The notes under the pieces: generated by a model
The model's database searches: none
What the model was told of the DNA's origin: nothing
Seen by the model: the letters and a program-made list of their open reading frames with translations, nothing else
Shown here: positions 9,279 through 19,217 of the stretch, in pieces
Position numbering within the stretch: position 1 is the stretch's first letter
Layout: the number at the start of each line of letters is the position of its first letter
DNA from: Actinomycetota bacterium
Lineage (GTDB): Bacteria; Actinomycetota; Acidimicrobiia; IMCC26256; JACPCJ01
DNA: 64,000 nt
Assembly: GCA_016179865.1 (NCBI GenBank)
Contig: JACPCJ010000095.1
Location: 1 to 64,000, forward strand
Direction of reading: 5' to 3'
Translations under genes and position numbers: made by a program

Positions 9279-9676
9279 GCGCGTTCATCGACACGAACGT
9301 CCTGGTCCGTCATCTGACAGGCGACCCGCCCGAGATGGGGGCACGGGCGACCGCCTACCTCCGACAGGAGCGGGAGCTGTTGCTCACTGATCTGGTGGCG
9401 GCCGAGACGGTGTACGTCCTGGAGTCGTTCTACGAGGCACCCCGAGCCGATGTCGCCGAAGCGCTGCGCTCGCTGCTCGCCTTCGACTCGATCGTCTGCG
9501 TCGATCCCGCGCTGCTGCTGCGAGCGGCCGAGGTGTACGAAACCGATGGGATCGACTTCGCCGAGGCCTACCTCGTCGCCTGTGCCGAGAGCACCGGGGT
9601 CGGCAACATCGCCTCCTTCGACCGGTCCCTCGATCGCGTCGACACGATCGAGCGGGTCGAGCCGCCGCCGGTCTGA
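9275..9676 (+). CDS. PIN-domain (VapC-like) toxin
   Basis: SAFIDTNVLVRHLTGDPP...DAVFAEAYLVACAE-like C-term (DGIDFAEAYLVACAESTGVGNIASFDRSLDRV). Confidence 0.85.
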   Translation: MSAFIDTNVLVRHLTGDPPEMGARATAYLRQERELLLTDLVAAETVYVLESFYEAPRADVAEALRSLLAFDSIVCVDPALLLRAAEVYETDGIDFAEAYLVACAESTGVGNIASFDRSLDRVDTIERVEPPPV

Positions 9677-10032
9677 TCCGCGGGCACCGGCCGCCGGCCG
9701 CGAACGCGACGACGACGTAGGTCGGCGTGGCGGGCGAGTTTCTGTCGGCGCCGGTCATCCATCGCGGTGGTGCGCGAACCGGCGTGACGCGCGGAACCCG
9801 GTGGCTCACCGTCGACGACTACGCAGCCCTCTGCTCGGAAGAACCCGCAAGCGCGCTGGCCCGACATCACCGTTGTCGACGCCACCCGCGAGTAGCGGAC
9901 TGGTGGCTGGGCGCATCCGTCGAGCAGACACTCAGGTCACCTGATCTCGATCGGATTCCCCAATCCGATTATCCGAGCAGTGCGGCACGTCTTGCGCTGT
10001 CGTCCTTGGCTTGGCGACGGCATCATGAGGCC

Positions 10033-10839
10033 GTGGCGGAGTTTGTCGTGACCTCAGATGGTGAACGACTCGCAGTCGATATGGCTGGCGAGGCTGCTGG
10101 CGCATCGGTGCTGCTTTGTCACGCGCTGGCCGGGGGCCGGGAGACATGGAATGGCGTCTCGGCCGAGCTTCTTGCGTTTGGCTGTCAGGTGGTGACGTTC
10201 GATCAGCGAGGCCACGGTGAGTCGTCAGGTCCGGGGACGGTCACCGTCGAGCGTCTCGCCAACGATGTCGTTGAGGTGGTCACCCAGCTTGGGCTCGAAG
10301 AGGTATCTCTGGCCGGGCACTCAACGGGTGGCTACGCCCTCTTGGCGATCGATCCTGAGTTTCTCGACGAGCGAGCCCGATCAATCACAACGCTTGGGAC
10401 GACAGCGAGGCTCGAGAGTGCGCGCACGCGGGCGATGCTGCGCTGGGCTGGCTCACCAACGGCCGCGCGCCTCCAGGCGACTCGCTGGCCGGGAAAGATG
10501 CTCGTCCGAAGAGGAGCGTTCGGGCCCGATCCGACAGATGAAGCGATCGATATGACCTGGGCGACCGCTGCCCAGTGCTTGCCCGAAACGCGACGCCGCT
10601 ACATCACCGCCCTACTTGAAGGGTCAGATCTCACCAACCGAGTTGGCGCGATTCCAGTGCCGGTTACCTCGATCGCTGGCAGTCGAGACCGCGTCACGCC
10701 ACCCGAGCACGCTCGGATGATCGCCGAGATCGCGGCCGACGGGCGCTTTGTCGAACTCACTCACGTTGGTCACATGATCCCCGTCGAAGCGCCGACGGAG
10801 ACTGCCACGGCGATCATGGCTTCAATCGAGCGCCCATGA
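10033..10839 (+). CDS. Alpha/beta hydrolase
   Basis: FDQRGHGESSG, LAGHSTGGY, GSRDRVTPPEHA, THVGHMIPVEAP; start inferred. Confidence 0.8.
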   Translation: MAEFVVTSDGERLAVDMAGEAAGASVLLCHALAGGRETWNGVSAELLAFGCQVVTFDQRGHGESSGPGTVTVERLANDVVEVVTQLGLEEVSLAGHSTGGYALLAIDPEFLDERARSITTLGTTARLESARTRAMLRWAGSPTAARLQATRWPGKMLVRRGAFGPDPTDEAIDMTWATAAQCLPETRRRYITALLEGSDLTNRVGAIPVPVTSIAGSRDRVTPPEHARMIAEIAADGRFVELTHVGHMIPVEAPTETATAIMASIERP

Positions 10840-11047
10840 CCGCGCATCCTTCGCCAACCCGGCGCTCGCAGTTTCCTGCCGCGCAGTTGTCGTGATCGAG
10901 CCCCCAGCCACCCGAATCACGACGATTGCGCGGCGTGAAACGCGCCGGCGGCCACTTCGGTCAACAGACCGGCGGGTCCCGACCTTGGGTGCGGGGCGGA
11001 CCGGTCGATAGCCTTCGCCCGATCCGCCCCCGTCCCAAGGAGACCGG

Positions 11048-12115
11048 ATGCCGCTCGCGGCCGCCGAACGCGCGCTGCTCGAAGAGCGCCGCCCGCTAAC
11101 CAAAGAAGAGGTGCTCGCCGTCGCGCGTCTCCCCCTCGACGACCTGCCCGACCTCATCGCCCTCGCCCACAAGGTGCGGCTCGAATACCGCGGCCCTGAG
11201 GTCGAGCTCGAGAGCCTGATCAACGCCAAGTCGGGAGCGTGCGCCGAGGACTGTGCCTTCTGCTCGCAGTCCGCGCACTTCGACACCGGGGTCGACGTGT
11301 ACCCCTTCCTCGACGTCGAGGAGGTCGTCGCCGCGGCACGCGACTCCCGTGACGCCGGGGCCACCCAGTTCTGCATCGTGGTCGCCGTGCGGGGCCCGTC
11401 GGAGCGCCTATTGGATCGCGTCATCGACGCCGTTGACGCCGTCCACGCCGAGACGGGGCTGGAGGTCGCGTGCTCCCTCGGGCTCCTGACCCCCGAGCAA
11501 GCGCAGCGCCTCGCCACGCACGGCGTCCGTCGCTACAACCACAACCTCGAGGCCCCTCGCTCGATGTTCCCCCGGATCTGCACGACGCACACCTACGACG
11601 ACCGGGTCGAGACGGCGCTGCTCGCCAAGTCGACGGGGATGGAGCTGTGCTGCGGCGGGATCATGGGCATGGGCGAGACGCTCGAGGAGCGCATCGACTT
11701 CGCCTTCGAGCTGGCGGCGCTCGACCCGTGCGAGGTGCCGGTCAACTTCCTCAACCCGCGGCCGGGCACGCCGCTGGCTGCGACCCCGGTGCTCTCATCA
11801 CGCGAAGCCCTGCAAGCCATCGCCCTCTTTCGGCTCGTGATGCCCGCGGCGTGGATCCGCCTCGCCGGGGGCCGCGAGCTGGTGCTCGGCGAACTCCAGG
11901 CCATGGGGCTCTACGCCGGAGCCAACGCCCTCATCATCGGCAACTACCTCACCACCCTGGGCCGGACGCCGGAAGAGGACATCGCCCTCCTCGACGCCCT
12001 CGGCATGCCGGTCGCCGACGGCCCGGGAGAGGGTCGCTACGTAGTCGCCGCCGACGGCACCCACGCCCTGCCCGCCCGCCCTCCCCGCACCCGGATCCCG
12101 TTGAACGTCGAGTGA
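11048..12115 (+). CDS. bioB: Biotin synthase
   Basis: Radical SAM motif CAEDCAFCSQSAHF; operon with bioA/F/D. Confidence 0.95.
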   Translation: MPLAAAERALLEERRPLTKEEVLAVARLPLDDLPDLIALAHKVRLEYRGPEVELESLINAKSGACAEDCAFCSQSAHFDTGVDVYPFLDVEEVVAAARDSRDAGATQFCIVVAVRGPSERLLDRVIDAVDAVHAETGLEVACSLGLLTPEQAQRLATHGVRRYNHNLEAPRSMFPRICTTHTYDDRVETALLAKSTGMELCCGGIMGMGETLEERIDFAFELAALDPCEVPVNFLNPRPGTPLAATPVLSSREALQAIALFRLVMPAAWIRLAGGRELVLGELQAMGLYAGANALIIGNYLTTLGRTPEEDIALLDALGMPVADGPGEGRYVVAADGTHALPARPPRTRIPLNVE

Positions 12116-13476
12116 ACGCCACCGGGGACTACCGGAAGCTCGACCAGGCCCACGTCTGGCACCCGTTCACCCCGATGTCCGTCTGGCTCAACGACGACCC
12201 GCTCGTCATCGAGCGGGGTGAGGGCTGCGAGCTGATCGACACCGACGGCAACCGCTACCTCGACGGGGTCTCGTCGCTGTGGGTCAACATCCACGGCCAC
12301 GGCCACCCAGCCATCGACGCCGCCATCCGCGAACAACTCGACGCCGTTGCCCACTCAACCTTCCTCGGCCTCACCCACCCCCCGGCCATCGAACTTGCCG
12401 CCCGCCTCGTCGCCATCGCCCCTGGGGATCTGACCCGGGTCTTCTTCTCCGAGAACGGCGCCGCCGCCGTCGAGGTGGCCCTGAAGATGGCGTACTCCTA
12501 CTGGCGCAACCAGGGCCAGGAGCGCGACCGCTTCGTGCGCCTCCAGCACGCCTACCACGGCGACACAATCGGCGCCGTGTCCATCGGGGGCATCGAGCGC
12601 TTTCACGACAGCTACCGCCCGCTGCTCTTCGCCACCGCCGAGCTGCCGGCGCCCTACTGCTACCGGTGCCCGCTCGGCAAGGAGTACCCCTCGTGCGACA
12701 TCGCCTGCGCCGACGAGCTGGAGCCGCTCCTCGCCCGCGAGGGAGACCGGGTGGCGGCCGTGGTGGTGGAGCCACTCGTGCAGGGCGCCGCCGGGATGAT
12801 CACCGCCCCCGACGGGCACCTGGCCCGCGTCGCCGAGATCGTCCGCCGCCATGGAGTCCTGTTGGTCGTGGACGAGGTGGCCACCGGCTTCGGGCGCACG
12901 GGACGGATGTTCGCGTCGGAGATCGACGGCGTGGAGCCCGACATCATGTGCCTCGCCAAGGGCATCACCGGGGGCTACCTGCCGCTGTCCGCCACCCTCG
13001 CCACAGAGGCCGTCTTCGACGCCTTCCTTGGGGCCCCCGAGGAGCACAAGACCCTGTACCACGGCCACTCGTACTCCGCGAACCCGCTGTGCTGCGCGGC
13101 GGCGCTCGCCAACCTGGCCGTCTTCGAGGAGGAACGCACCCTCGAGGGGCTTGAACCCAAGATCGAGCTGTTGCGCGAGCTGTTGGAGCCGCTCCGCCGC
13201 CACCCCAACGTGGGCGACATCCGCCAGCGGGGCTTCATGGTCGGGATCGAGCTGGTGGCGGACAAGCAAACCAAGGCGGAGTTCGACGAGGCCCTCCAGA
13301 CGGGGGCCGAGGTGGCACGCCGGGCCCGCCCCAAGGGAGTGATCGTGCGGCCCCTGGGCGACGTGGTGGTGCTGATGCCGCCCCTCGCCATGTCGGAGCA
13401 GCAGCTCAACACGCTGGTCCGGGCCGTGGCCGAAGCGATCGACGAAGCGTGCGCCGCAGTGGGGAGTTCGCCATGA
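12112..13476 (+). CDS. bioA: Adenosylmethionine-8-amino-7-oxononanoate aminotransferase
   Basis: LDQAHVWHPFTPM, DGVSSLWVNIHGHGHP, DEVATGFGRTG, KGITGGYLPLSATL; GTG start 12112 within ORF 11470..13476. Confidence 0.93.
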   Translation: MNATGDYRKLDQAHVWHPFTPMSVWLNDDPLVIERGEGCELIDTDGNRYLDGVSSLWVNIHGHGHPAIDAAIREQLDAVAHSTFLGLTHPPAIELAARLVAIAPGDLTRVFFSENGAAAVEVALKMAYSYWRNQGQERDRFVRLQHAYHGDTIGAVSIGGIERFHDSYRPLLFATAELPAPYCYRCPLGKEYPSCDIACADELEPLLAREGDRVAAVVVEPLVQGAAGMITAPDGHLARVAEIVRRHGVLLVVDEVATGFGRTGRMFASEIDGVEPDIMCLAKGITGGYLPLSATLATEAVFDAFLGAPEEHKTLYHGHSYSANPLCCAAALANLAVFEEERTLEGLEPKIELLRELLEPLRRHPNVGDIRQRGFMVGIELVADKQTKAEFDEALQTGAEVARRARPKGVIVRPLGDVVVLMPPLAMSEQQLNTLVRAVAEAIDEACAAVGSSP

Positions 13477-14645
13477 CCGATCCCCTCGACTTCCTCGACG
13501 AGGAGCTGGCCGGGCTCGACGCCGCGTCGCTCCGGCGCCGGGTGCGCTCGCTCTCGTCGGCCCAGGATCCCGAGGTCGTGCTCGACGGTCGCCGGCTCGT
13601 GCTGCTGGCGTCCAACAACTATCTCGGTCTCGCCAACCACCCGCGGGTCGTGGCCGCCGCCAAACAGGCGGCCGACGAGTGGGGGGTCGGTGCAGGGTCT
13701 GCCCGCCTCATCAGCGGGGGCGTCACGCTCCACGACGAGCTGGAGCGGCGCCTGGCCGAGTTGAAGGGTCAGGCCGACGCCGTGCTGTTCTCCTCCGGCT
13801 ACCTCGCCAACCTCGGCACGATCTCGGCGCTCGTCGGGCCCGCCGACGCCGTGTTCTCCGACGAGCTGAATCACGCCTCCATCATCGACGGGTGCCGGCT
13901 GTCGAGGGCCGGCGTCCACGTCTACCCCCACCGCGACGTCGACCAGCTCGAGAAGCTCCTCTCTGACTGGCGCCGCGACCACGCCGGCGACCGTGCGCTC
14001 GTGGTGACCGACTCGGTCTTCTCCATGGACGGCGACCTGGCGCCCCTCCCCGACCTCGCCGATGTGTGCGAGGCGTACCGGGCCATCCTCATGGTCGACG
14101 AGGCCCACGCCACCGGCGTCGTAGGGCCCGAGGGGCGGGGCGCGGTGGCCCACTTCCGCATGGAGGATCGGGTACCGGTCGTCATGGGCACCCTGTCGAA
14201 GGCCCTCGGGTCCGCCGGGGGGTTCGTCGCCGGGTCGGCATCGCTCTGCGACTACCTGCGCAACCGGGCGCGGGCATTCATTTTCGACACGGCCATGCCG
14301 GCGCCCGTGGCGGCCGCAGCTCTGGCCGCGCTCGACCTGTTGACGTTGGAACCAGGGCGGCCGGAACGGGTTCGCGACCGGGCCCTACGCCTGCACGACG
14401 AGCTGCGCCTCCTCGGATACGAGGCGCTGGCACCCGACGCCGCCGTGGTTCCGGTGATGGTGGGCGAGGCCCAGGTCGCGGTCGACCTCGCCGCTCGGCT
14501 CCTCGATCTGGGCGTTCTCGTTCCGGCCATCCGGCCCCCCACCGTCGCTCCCGGCACCTCCCGCCTCCGATGCACCGTCATGGCGAGCCACACCGACGAC
14601 CATCTCCGCCGCGCCGTCGACGCCTTCGCTGCCTGCGCACCTTGA
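13473..14645 (+). CDS. bioF: 8-amino-7-oxononanoate synthase
   Basis: LLASNNYLGLANHPRV, VDEAHATGVVGPEGRG, GTLSKALGSAGGF. Confidence 0.92.
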   Translation: MTDPLDFLDEELAGLDAASLRRRVRSLSSAQDPEVVLDGRRLVLLASNNYLGLANHPRVVAAAKQAADEWGVGAGSARLISGGVTLHDELERRLAELKGQADAVLFSSGYLANLGTISALVGPADAVFSDELNHASIIDGCRLSRAGVHVYPHRDVDQLEKLLSDWRRDHAGDRALVVTDSVFSMDGDLAPLPDLADVCEAYRAILMVDEAHATGVVGPEGRGAVAHFRMEDRVPVVMGTLSKALGSAGGFVAGSASLCDYLRNRARAFIFDTAMPAPVAAAALAALDLLTLEPGRPERVRDRALRLHDELRLLGYEALAPDAAVVPVMVGEAQVAVDLAARLLDLGVLVPAIRPPTVAPGTSRLRCTVMASHTDDHLRRAVDAFAACAP

Positions 14646-15289
14646 CCATTCGCTTCGTCACCGGCACCGACACCGGCGTGGGCAAGACGGTAGCGGCCGC
14701 CGCCCTCGTACGGGCCTCGGTCGCGGACGGCCGATCGGTCATCTACTTCAAGCCGGTCCAGACCGGCGTCGGCCCCGCTGAGCCAGGTGACGCCGACTTC
14801 GTGCGGGCCGCAGCCGAGGTCACGGCGGTCGAGGGCCTGCGATTCCCCGACCCGCTTGCCCCGGCTGTGGCGGCGGAGGTGGCGGGCGAGAAGGTGGACG
14901 CCGACGCGCTCGCCACCCGGGCCCTCGATCTGGCGGCGGAGGTCGACGATCTCGTCGTGGAGGGGGCCGGGGGCCTGCTCGTGCCCCTCTCCGACTCCGT
15001 CGACATGGCGGGCTTTGCGCGGATGCTCGGCGCCGAGCTGGTGGTGGTGGCTCGCCCGACGCTCGGCACCCTCAACCACACCGCCCTCACCCTGGAGGCT
15101 GCTCGCGCCCGCGGCTTCGAGCCCGTCCTGGTCATCGCCGGATGGCCAGCGGAGCCCGACCTGACCGAAACCACCAACCGCGCCCGGCTGGAAGCGATGG
15201 CCCCGCTCCTGGGCGTCGTGCCCGCCATCCCCGGCCTCAACGTCGAGGCGGGAGCGTGCCCGGAGCCACCGGTGCTCCGGCCCCGCTGA
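14642..15289 (+). CDS. bioD: Dethiobiotin synthetase
   Basis: RFVTGTDTGVGKTVAAAAL, YFKPVQTGV, VEGAGGLLVPL; TTG start overlapping bioF stop. Confidence 0.92.
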   Translation: MTIRFVTGTDTGVGKTVAAAALVRASVADGRSVIYFKPVQTGVGPAEPGDADFVRAAAEVTAVEGLRFPDPLAPAVAAEVAGEKVDADALATRALDLAAEVDDLVVEGAGGLLVPLSDSVDMAGFARMLGAELVVVARPTLGTLNHTALTLEAARARGFEPVLVIAGWPAEPDLTETTNRARLEAMAPLLGVVPAIPGLNVEAGACPEPPVLRPR

Positions 15290-15295
15290 TCCACG

Positions 15296-15682
15296 ATGGG
15301 ATGGGCCCGCTGGGTGGTTGGCGCCGTGGCGTTCGTCGGCGCCGCGTGGCTCGGCGTCTTCCTCCTCGCCCGCCGGCTGCCACCCGGGGTTGCACGAGAG
15401 GCCGTGCTCTTCATCCCGCACGCGGTGGTCACGGTCAAGCGTCTGATGCGAGATCCGAGCGTGCCCCGGCGGGTCAAACTCGTGCTGGCCTTCGCCGGCC
15501 TCTGGGCCTTCTCTCCCATCGACCTCATCCCCGAGTTCATCCCCGTGGTCGGGGTCCTCGACGACCTCGTCGTCGTAGCGTTTGCACTGCGGTACGCAGC
15601 CCGGCACACACCGCCTGAATCGCTCCGCGCCGCCTGGCCGGGAGATCCCCGCTTGCTGAATCGACTTCTGGGGCACCCATGA
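15296..15682 (+). CDS. DUF1232 (YkvA-like) membrane protein
   Basis: LVLAFAGLWAFSPIDLIPEFIPVVGVLDDLVVV. Confidence 0.8.
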   Translation: MGWARWVVGAVAFVGAAWLGVFLLARRLPPGVAREAVLFIPHAVVTVKRLMRDPSVPRRVKLVLAFAGLWAFSPIDLIPEFIPVVGVLDDLVVVAFALRYAARHTPPESLRAAWPGDPRLLNRLLGHP

Positions 15683-15722
15683 TGGGCGTCAAGACCTGCC
15701 TGCCCAGCGCCGACAAGGAACC

Positions 15723-16364
15723 ATGCCGCCGGTGAGCATCGAGATCCCCAAGCTCCGCGCGCTTGTTCGACACGCCTTGCCCAACGTGGTCGAGGCCACG
15801 CTCGCCCCGCTGGCGGTCTTCTACGGCGCCATGTGGGCGATCGGCGTCTGGGGTGCGCTCGGCGCCGCCCTCGTGTGGTCGTACGGCGCCATCGGCTTCC
15901 GGCTCGTAACGGGCCGGCGCGTCCCGGGGATCCTGCTCCTCGGCGCCTTCGGCCTGACGGCACGCACCGTCGTCGCCCTCGCCAGCGGCAGCACCTTCGT
16001 CTACTTCCTCCAGCCGTCGCTGGGAACTGTCGCCGTGGCCGGCACCTTCTTGATGTCCGTTCCCGCCGGGCGCCCGCTGGCCCAACACCTCGCCGTCGAC
16101 TTCTGCCCGCTCCCCGAAGCGTTCATGGCCCACCCGCATGTGCAGGTGTTCTTTGCCCGCATCTCGGTGCTCTGGGGCTTCGTGTTCCTGGCCAACGCCG
16201 CCACCACGGTGTGGTTGCTCATGAGTCAGTCGATCGGGGTCTACCTCTTGGCCAAGACGGTAACCGGGTGGGCCCTGAGCGGCAGCGCCATCGGCATCTC
16301 CGCGTGGTGGTTCCTGCGGTCGATGCGCGGCGAAGGCATCGCCGTCACCCGCGCCCCCGCCTGA
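15723..16364 (+). CDS. VC0807-like integral membrane protein
   Basis: Multiple hydrophobic segments; family call tentative. Confidence 0.55.
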   Translation: MPPVSIEIPKLRALVRHALPNVVEATLAPLAVFYGAMWAIGVWGALGAALVWSYGAIGFRLVTGRRVPGILLLGAFGLTARTVVALASGSTFVYFLQPSLGTVAVAGTFLMSVPAGRPLAQHLAVDFCPLPEAFMAHPHVQVFFARISVLWGFVFLANAATTVWLLMSQSIGVYLLAKTVTGWALSGSAIGISAWWFLRSMRGEGIAVTRAPA

Positions 16365-16370
16365 TTCACA

Positions 16371-16417
16371 AACTTTGGATCTTCGCGTGGGCTATGCCCG
16401 CGCAAAGACCCAAAGTT
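16371..16417. terminator. Hairpin between convergent genes
   Basis: 22-nt arms AACTTTGGATCTTCGCGTGGGC / GCCCGCGCAAAGACCCAAAGTT (3 mismatches), 3-nt loop; between + CDS end 16364 and - CDS end 16425. Confidence 0.7.
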
Positions 16418-16424
16418 CGGGGAG

Positions 16425-17000
16425 TCAGGGCTGGTAGCGCTCCACGAGGCCGTCGAGGGCGGGGTCGTTCGGCGCCTTGCGGGCCGCGTCGGTCGGGGTC
16501 CCCAGGTAGAGGAACCCGACGACGTCGTCTTCACTGCCCAGGCCGAGCGCACTTCGCACGCGCGGGTCGTAGGCGGGGTCACCCGTGCGCCACATCGAGC
16601 CGTAACCCAAGGCGGTGGCGGCGAGAAGCACGTTCTGGGCCGCGGCCACGGCGGCGTCGCGCTGTTCGACCCACGGGATCTTCTCCGACGGCCTCCGAAC
16701 CGCGCACACGACCACGACCATGGGTGCCCGGCGGAGCTTGGTCAGCTCCTTCTCGTGTTTCGCCGGCTCCGGGTCCTTGCCTGCCTCCTCGCAGCGGGCG
16801 AGATAGGCGTCGGCAAGGACCTTGCCGAAGGCGTCCATCCCGTCGTCCTCGAGCACGACGAACTTGAACGGGCGCAGCGAATCGTGGTCGGGCGCGCAGG
16901 CCGCCGCCTCGAGGATGACCTTGAGGTCGTCGTGCGAAGGCGCTGGTTCTCCGAGGCGACCGATGGACCGGCGGGCTCTGATCGCTTCGACTGCGTCCAT
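16425..17000 (-). CDS. Nitroreductase family protein
   Basis: AIRARRSIGRL...DHDSLRPFKFVVL...AAQNVLLAATALGYGSMWRTG. Confidence 0.85.
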   Translation of the reverse strand: MDAVEAIRARRSIGRLGEPAPSHDDLKVILEAAACAPDHDSLRPFKFVVLEDDGMDAFGKVLADAYLARCEEAGKDPEPAKHEKELTKLRRAPMVVVVCAVRRPSEKIPWVEQRDAAVAAAQNVLLAATALGYGSMWRTGDPAYDPRVRSALGLGSEDDVVGFLYLGTPTDAARKAPNDPALDGLVERYQP

Positions 17001-17016
17001 CCGACCTCCATGGAAA

Positions 17017-17034
17017 CCTGACGTGGGCGTCAGG
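17017..17034. promoter_or_regulatory. Palindromic box CTGAC-N6-GTCAG (site 1)
   Basis: CCTGACGTGGGCGTCAGG in divergent promoter nitroreductase/acyl-CoA synthetase. Confidence 0.65.
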
Positions 17035-17050
17035 ATACGATCCCGCTCTC

Positions 17051-19207
17051 ATGGGGAACCAGCCACGGCTCGACGTCAGCGGACGCCCGGTCGCCCTGCG
17101 CGACATCGATCTCGAGCGATTCTTCCGGCCGAAATCGGTGGCCGTCATCGGCGCGTCCGACACCAGCGCCCGCCCCAACACCGCCATGTGGCGCAAGATC
17201 CGCGACTGGGGCGAGGCATGGGGCGCCACCGTGCACCCGGTCAACCCCAACCGCGACACGATCGACGGCGTCCCCTCCTTCGACAGCGTCGCCGACGTCC
17301 CTGGCGACCTTGATCTCGCCGTGATCCTCGTCGGTCAGGCGGTCGAGGCCTTCGAGGCCGTCCTCGAGAAGAAGCCGGCCTTCGCCGTGATCTTCGCCGC
17401 CGGCTTCGCCGAGGTCGGGCCCGAAGGGGAGGAACTCCAGGCCCGCCTGGAAGGCCTGGTCGCCGAGGGCGACACCCACCTCCTCGGGCCCAACACCAAC
17501 CTCAACGCCTTTGAGGTCTACCCCGAGGGCAACCCGGGACGGGCGCTGGCGCTCATCACCCAGAGCGGGCACCAGGGTCGGCCCATCTTCCAGGCCCAGG
17601 ATCTGGGCCTCAACATGTCGCACTGGGCACCCACGGGGAACGAGGTCGACCTCGAGTTCGCCGACTTCGCCCGCTACTTCGCCGACCTCCCCGACGTCGG
17701 CGTCATCGCCGCCTACGTCGAGGGCTTCAAGAACGGCCGCAGCTTCATGCTCGCCGCCGACCACGCCGCCCGGCAGGGCAAGCCCCTCGTCATCGTCAAG
17801 GTCGGCCGCACCGACGAAGGCCGGTCGATGGCCAAGTCCCACACGGGCCACCTCACCGGTTCCGACGCCGTCGTCTCGGCAGCCTTCCGGCAGTTCGGGG
17901 TCATCCGAGTCGACGGGCTCGACGAATTGCAGGACACGTCGATGATGCTCGCCCGGGCCGCACCACCCCGGGGCCCCGGCCCGAGCGGGCGCTCAGAGCG
18001 GAAACCTGGCGTCTGCATCTATGCCATCTCCGGCGGCACGGGCGCCCACATGGCCGACATGGCCGCCGCCGCCGGGCTGCGCCTCCCCGACCTGACCCCC
18101 GCCACCCAGAAGAAGCTGCACCAGTGGATCCCCACGTACCTGCGCGTCTCCAACCCCGTCGACAACGGTGGGGCACCGTCGGCCGACGAGCGGGGACCCA
18201 AGATCCTCGACGCCATCATCAACGACCCCAACGTCGACCTCGTCATCTGCCCCATCACCGGGGCGCTGGCGAGCATGAGCCTGCCGTTGGCCCGCGACCT
18301 GGTGGCCGCCCAGCAGAAGACCCACAAACCCATCTGCGTGATCTGGGGCTCCCCCACGTCCGACGGTGAGGCGTACACCGAGGTGCTCTTGAAGTCGAAC
18401 CTCCCGGTGTTCCGCACCTTCTCGAACTGCGTGGGCGCGGTGAAGGCCTACTTCGACTACCACGAGTTCCTCGGCCGGTACCGCTCCCCATTCGAGAAGC
18501 CGGTGCTTCGAAGGTCGGCCGTCGCGGGTGGGGTCGACGCGTTGCTCGCCACGCCCGGGGCGATGTCGGAGTGGCGCTCGAAGGAGGTGCTCACCGCCTA
18601 CGGCATCCCGGTCACCCGGGACACGCTCGTGACTTCTTCCGCCGAGGCCGCCCGGGCGGCGGCGAAGACGGGATTCCCGGTCGTCCTCAAGGCGTCGTCG
18701 CCCGACCTCCTCCACAAGAGCGACCTCGGGCTCGTGAGGGTCGGCCTGAGCTCGGCCGGCGAGGTGAAGCGCGCCTACGGCGAGCTGATGGACACGGTCG
18801 CCGAGAAGGCGCCCCGGGCCCAGGTCGAGGGGGTGATCGTCTCGGAGATGGTCGAGGGTGGCGTCGAGTGTGTCGTCGGCGTCAGCCAGGATGACCTCTT
18901 TGGGCCCACCATCATGTTCGGCCTGGGCGGGATCTTCGTCGAGGTCCTGCACGACGTGACCTTCCGCGTCCCCCCCTTTGACCGGGCCGAGGCCGGGCGC
19001 ATGATCCGGGAGGTACAGGGCTTCCCGCTCCTGGCGGGCGCCCGCGGCCGGGCGAAGGCAGACCTCGGGGCGCTGGTCGACGTCATCCTGAAGGTTCAGC
19101 GGCTGGCCCTCGACCACGCCGGATCCTTGGCCGAACTCGACATCAACCCGCTCGTGGTGCGGACCAAGGGCGCCGTCGCCCTCGACGCCCTCGTGGTCGC
19201 CCGATAG
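17051..19207 (+). CDS. Acyl-CoA synthetase (NDP-forming type, acetate-CoA ligase-like)
   Basis: SVAVIGASDTSARPNTAMWRKI, LITQSGHQG, C-terminal ATP-grasp FPVVLKASSPDLLHKSDLGLV, LDINPLVV. Confidence 0.88.
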   Translation: MGNQPRLDVSGRPVALRDIDLERFFRPKSVAVIGASDTSARPNTAMWRKIRDWGEAWGATVHPVNPNRDTIDGVPSFDSVADVPGDLDLAVILVGQAVEAFEAVLEKKPAFAVIFAAGFAEVGPEGEELQARLEGLVAEGDTHLLGPNTNLNAFEVYPEGNPGRALALITQSGHQGRPIFQAQDLGLNMSHWAPTGNEVDLEFADFARYFADLPDVGVIAAYVEGFKNGRSFMLAADHAARQGKPLVIVKVGRTDEGRSMAKSHTGHLTGSDAVVSAAFRQFGVIRVDGLDELQDTSMMLARAAPPRGPGPSGRSERKPGVCIYAISGGTGAHMADMAAAAGLRLPDLTPATQKKLHQWIPTYLRVSNPVDNGGAPSADERGPKILDAIINDPNVDLVICPITGALASMSLPLARDLVAAQQKTHKPICVIWGSPTSDGEAYTEVLLKSNLPVFRTFSNCVGAVKAYFDYHEFLGRYRSPFEKPVLRRSAVAGGVDALLATPGAMSEWRSKEVLTAYGIPVTRDTLVTSSAEAARAAAKTGFPVVLKASSPDLLHKSDLGLVRVGLSSAGEVKRAYGELMDTVAEKAPRAQVEGVIVSEMVEGGVECVVGVSQDDLFGPTIMFGLGGIFVEVLHDVTFRVPPFDRAEAGRMIREVQGFPLLAGARGRAKADLGALVDVILKVQRLALDHAGSLAELDINPLVVRTKGAVALDALVVAR

Positions 19208-19217
19208 ACCCTCACCG

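Noticed and set aside
9690-10032. Possible gene remnant between the PIN toxin and the alpha/beta hydrolase
   Set aside because: Frames give no recognisable domain; slightly different composition alone is not enough
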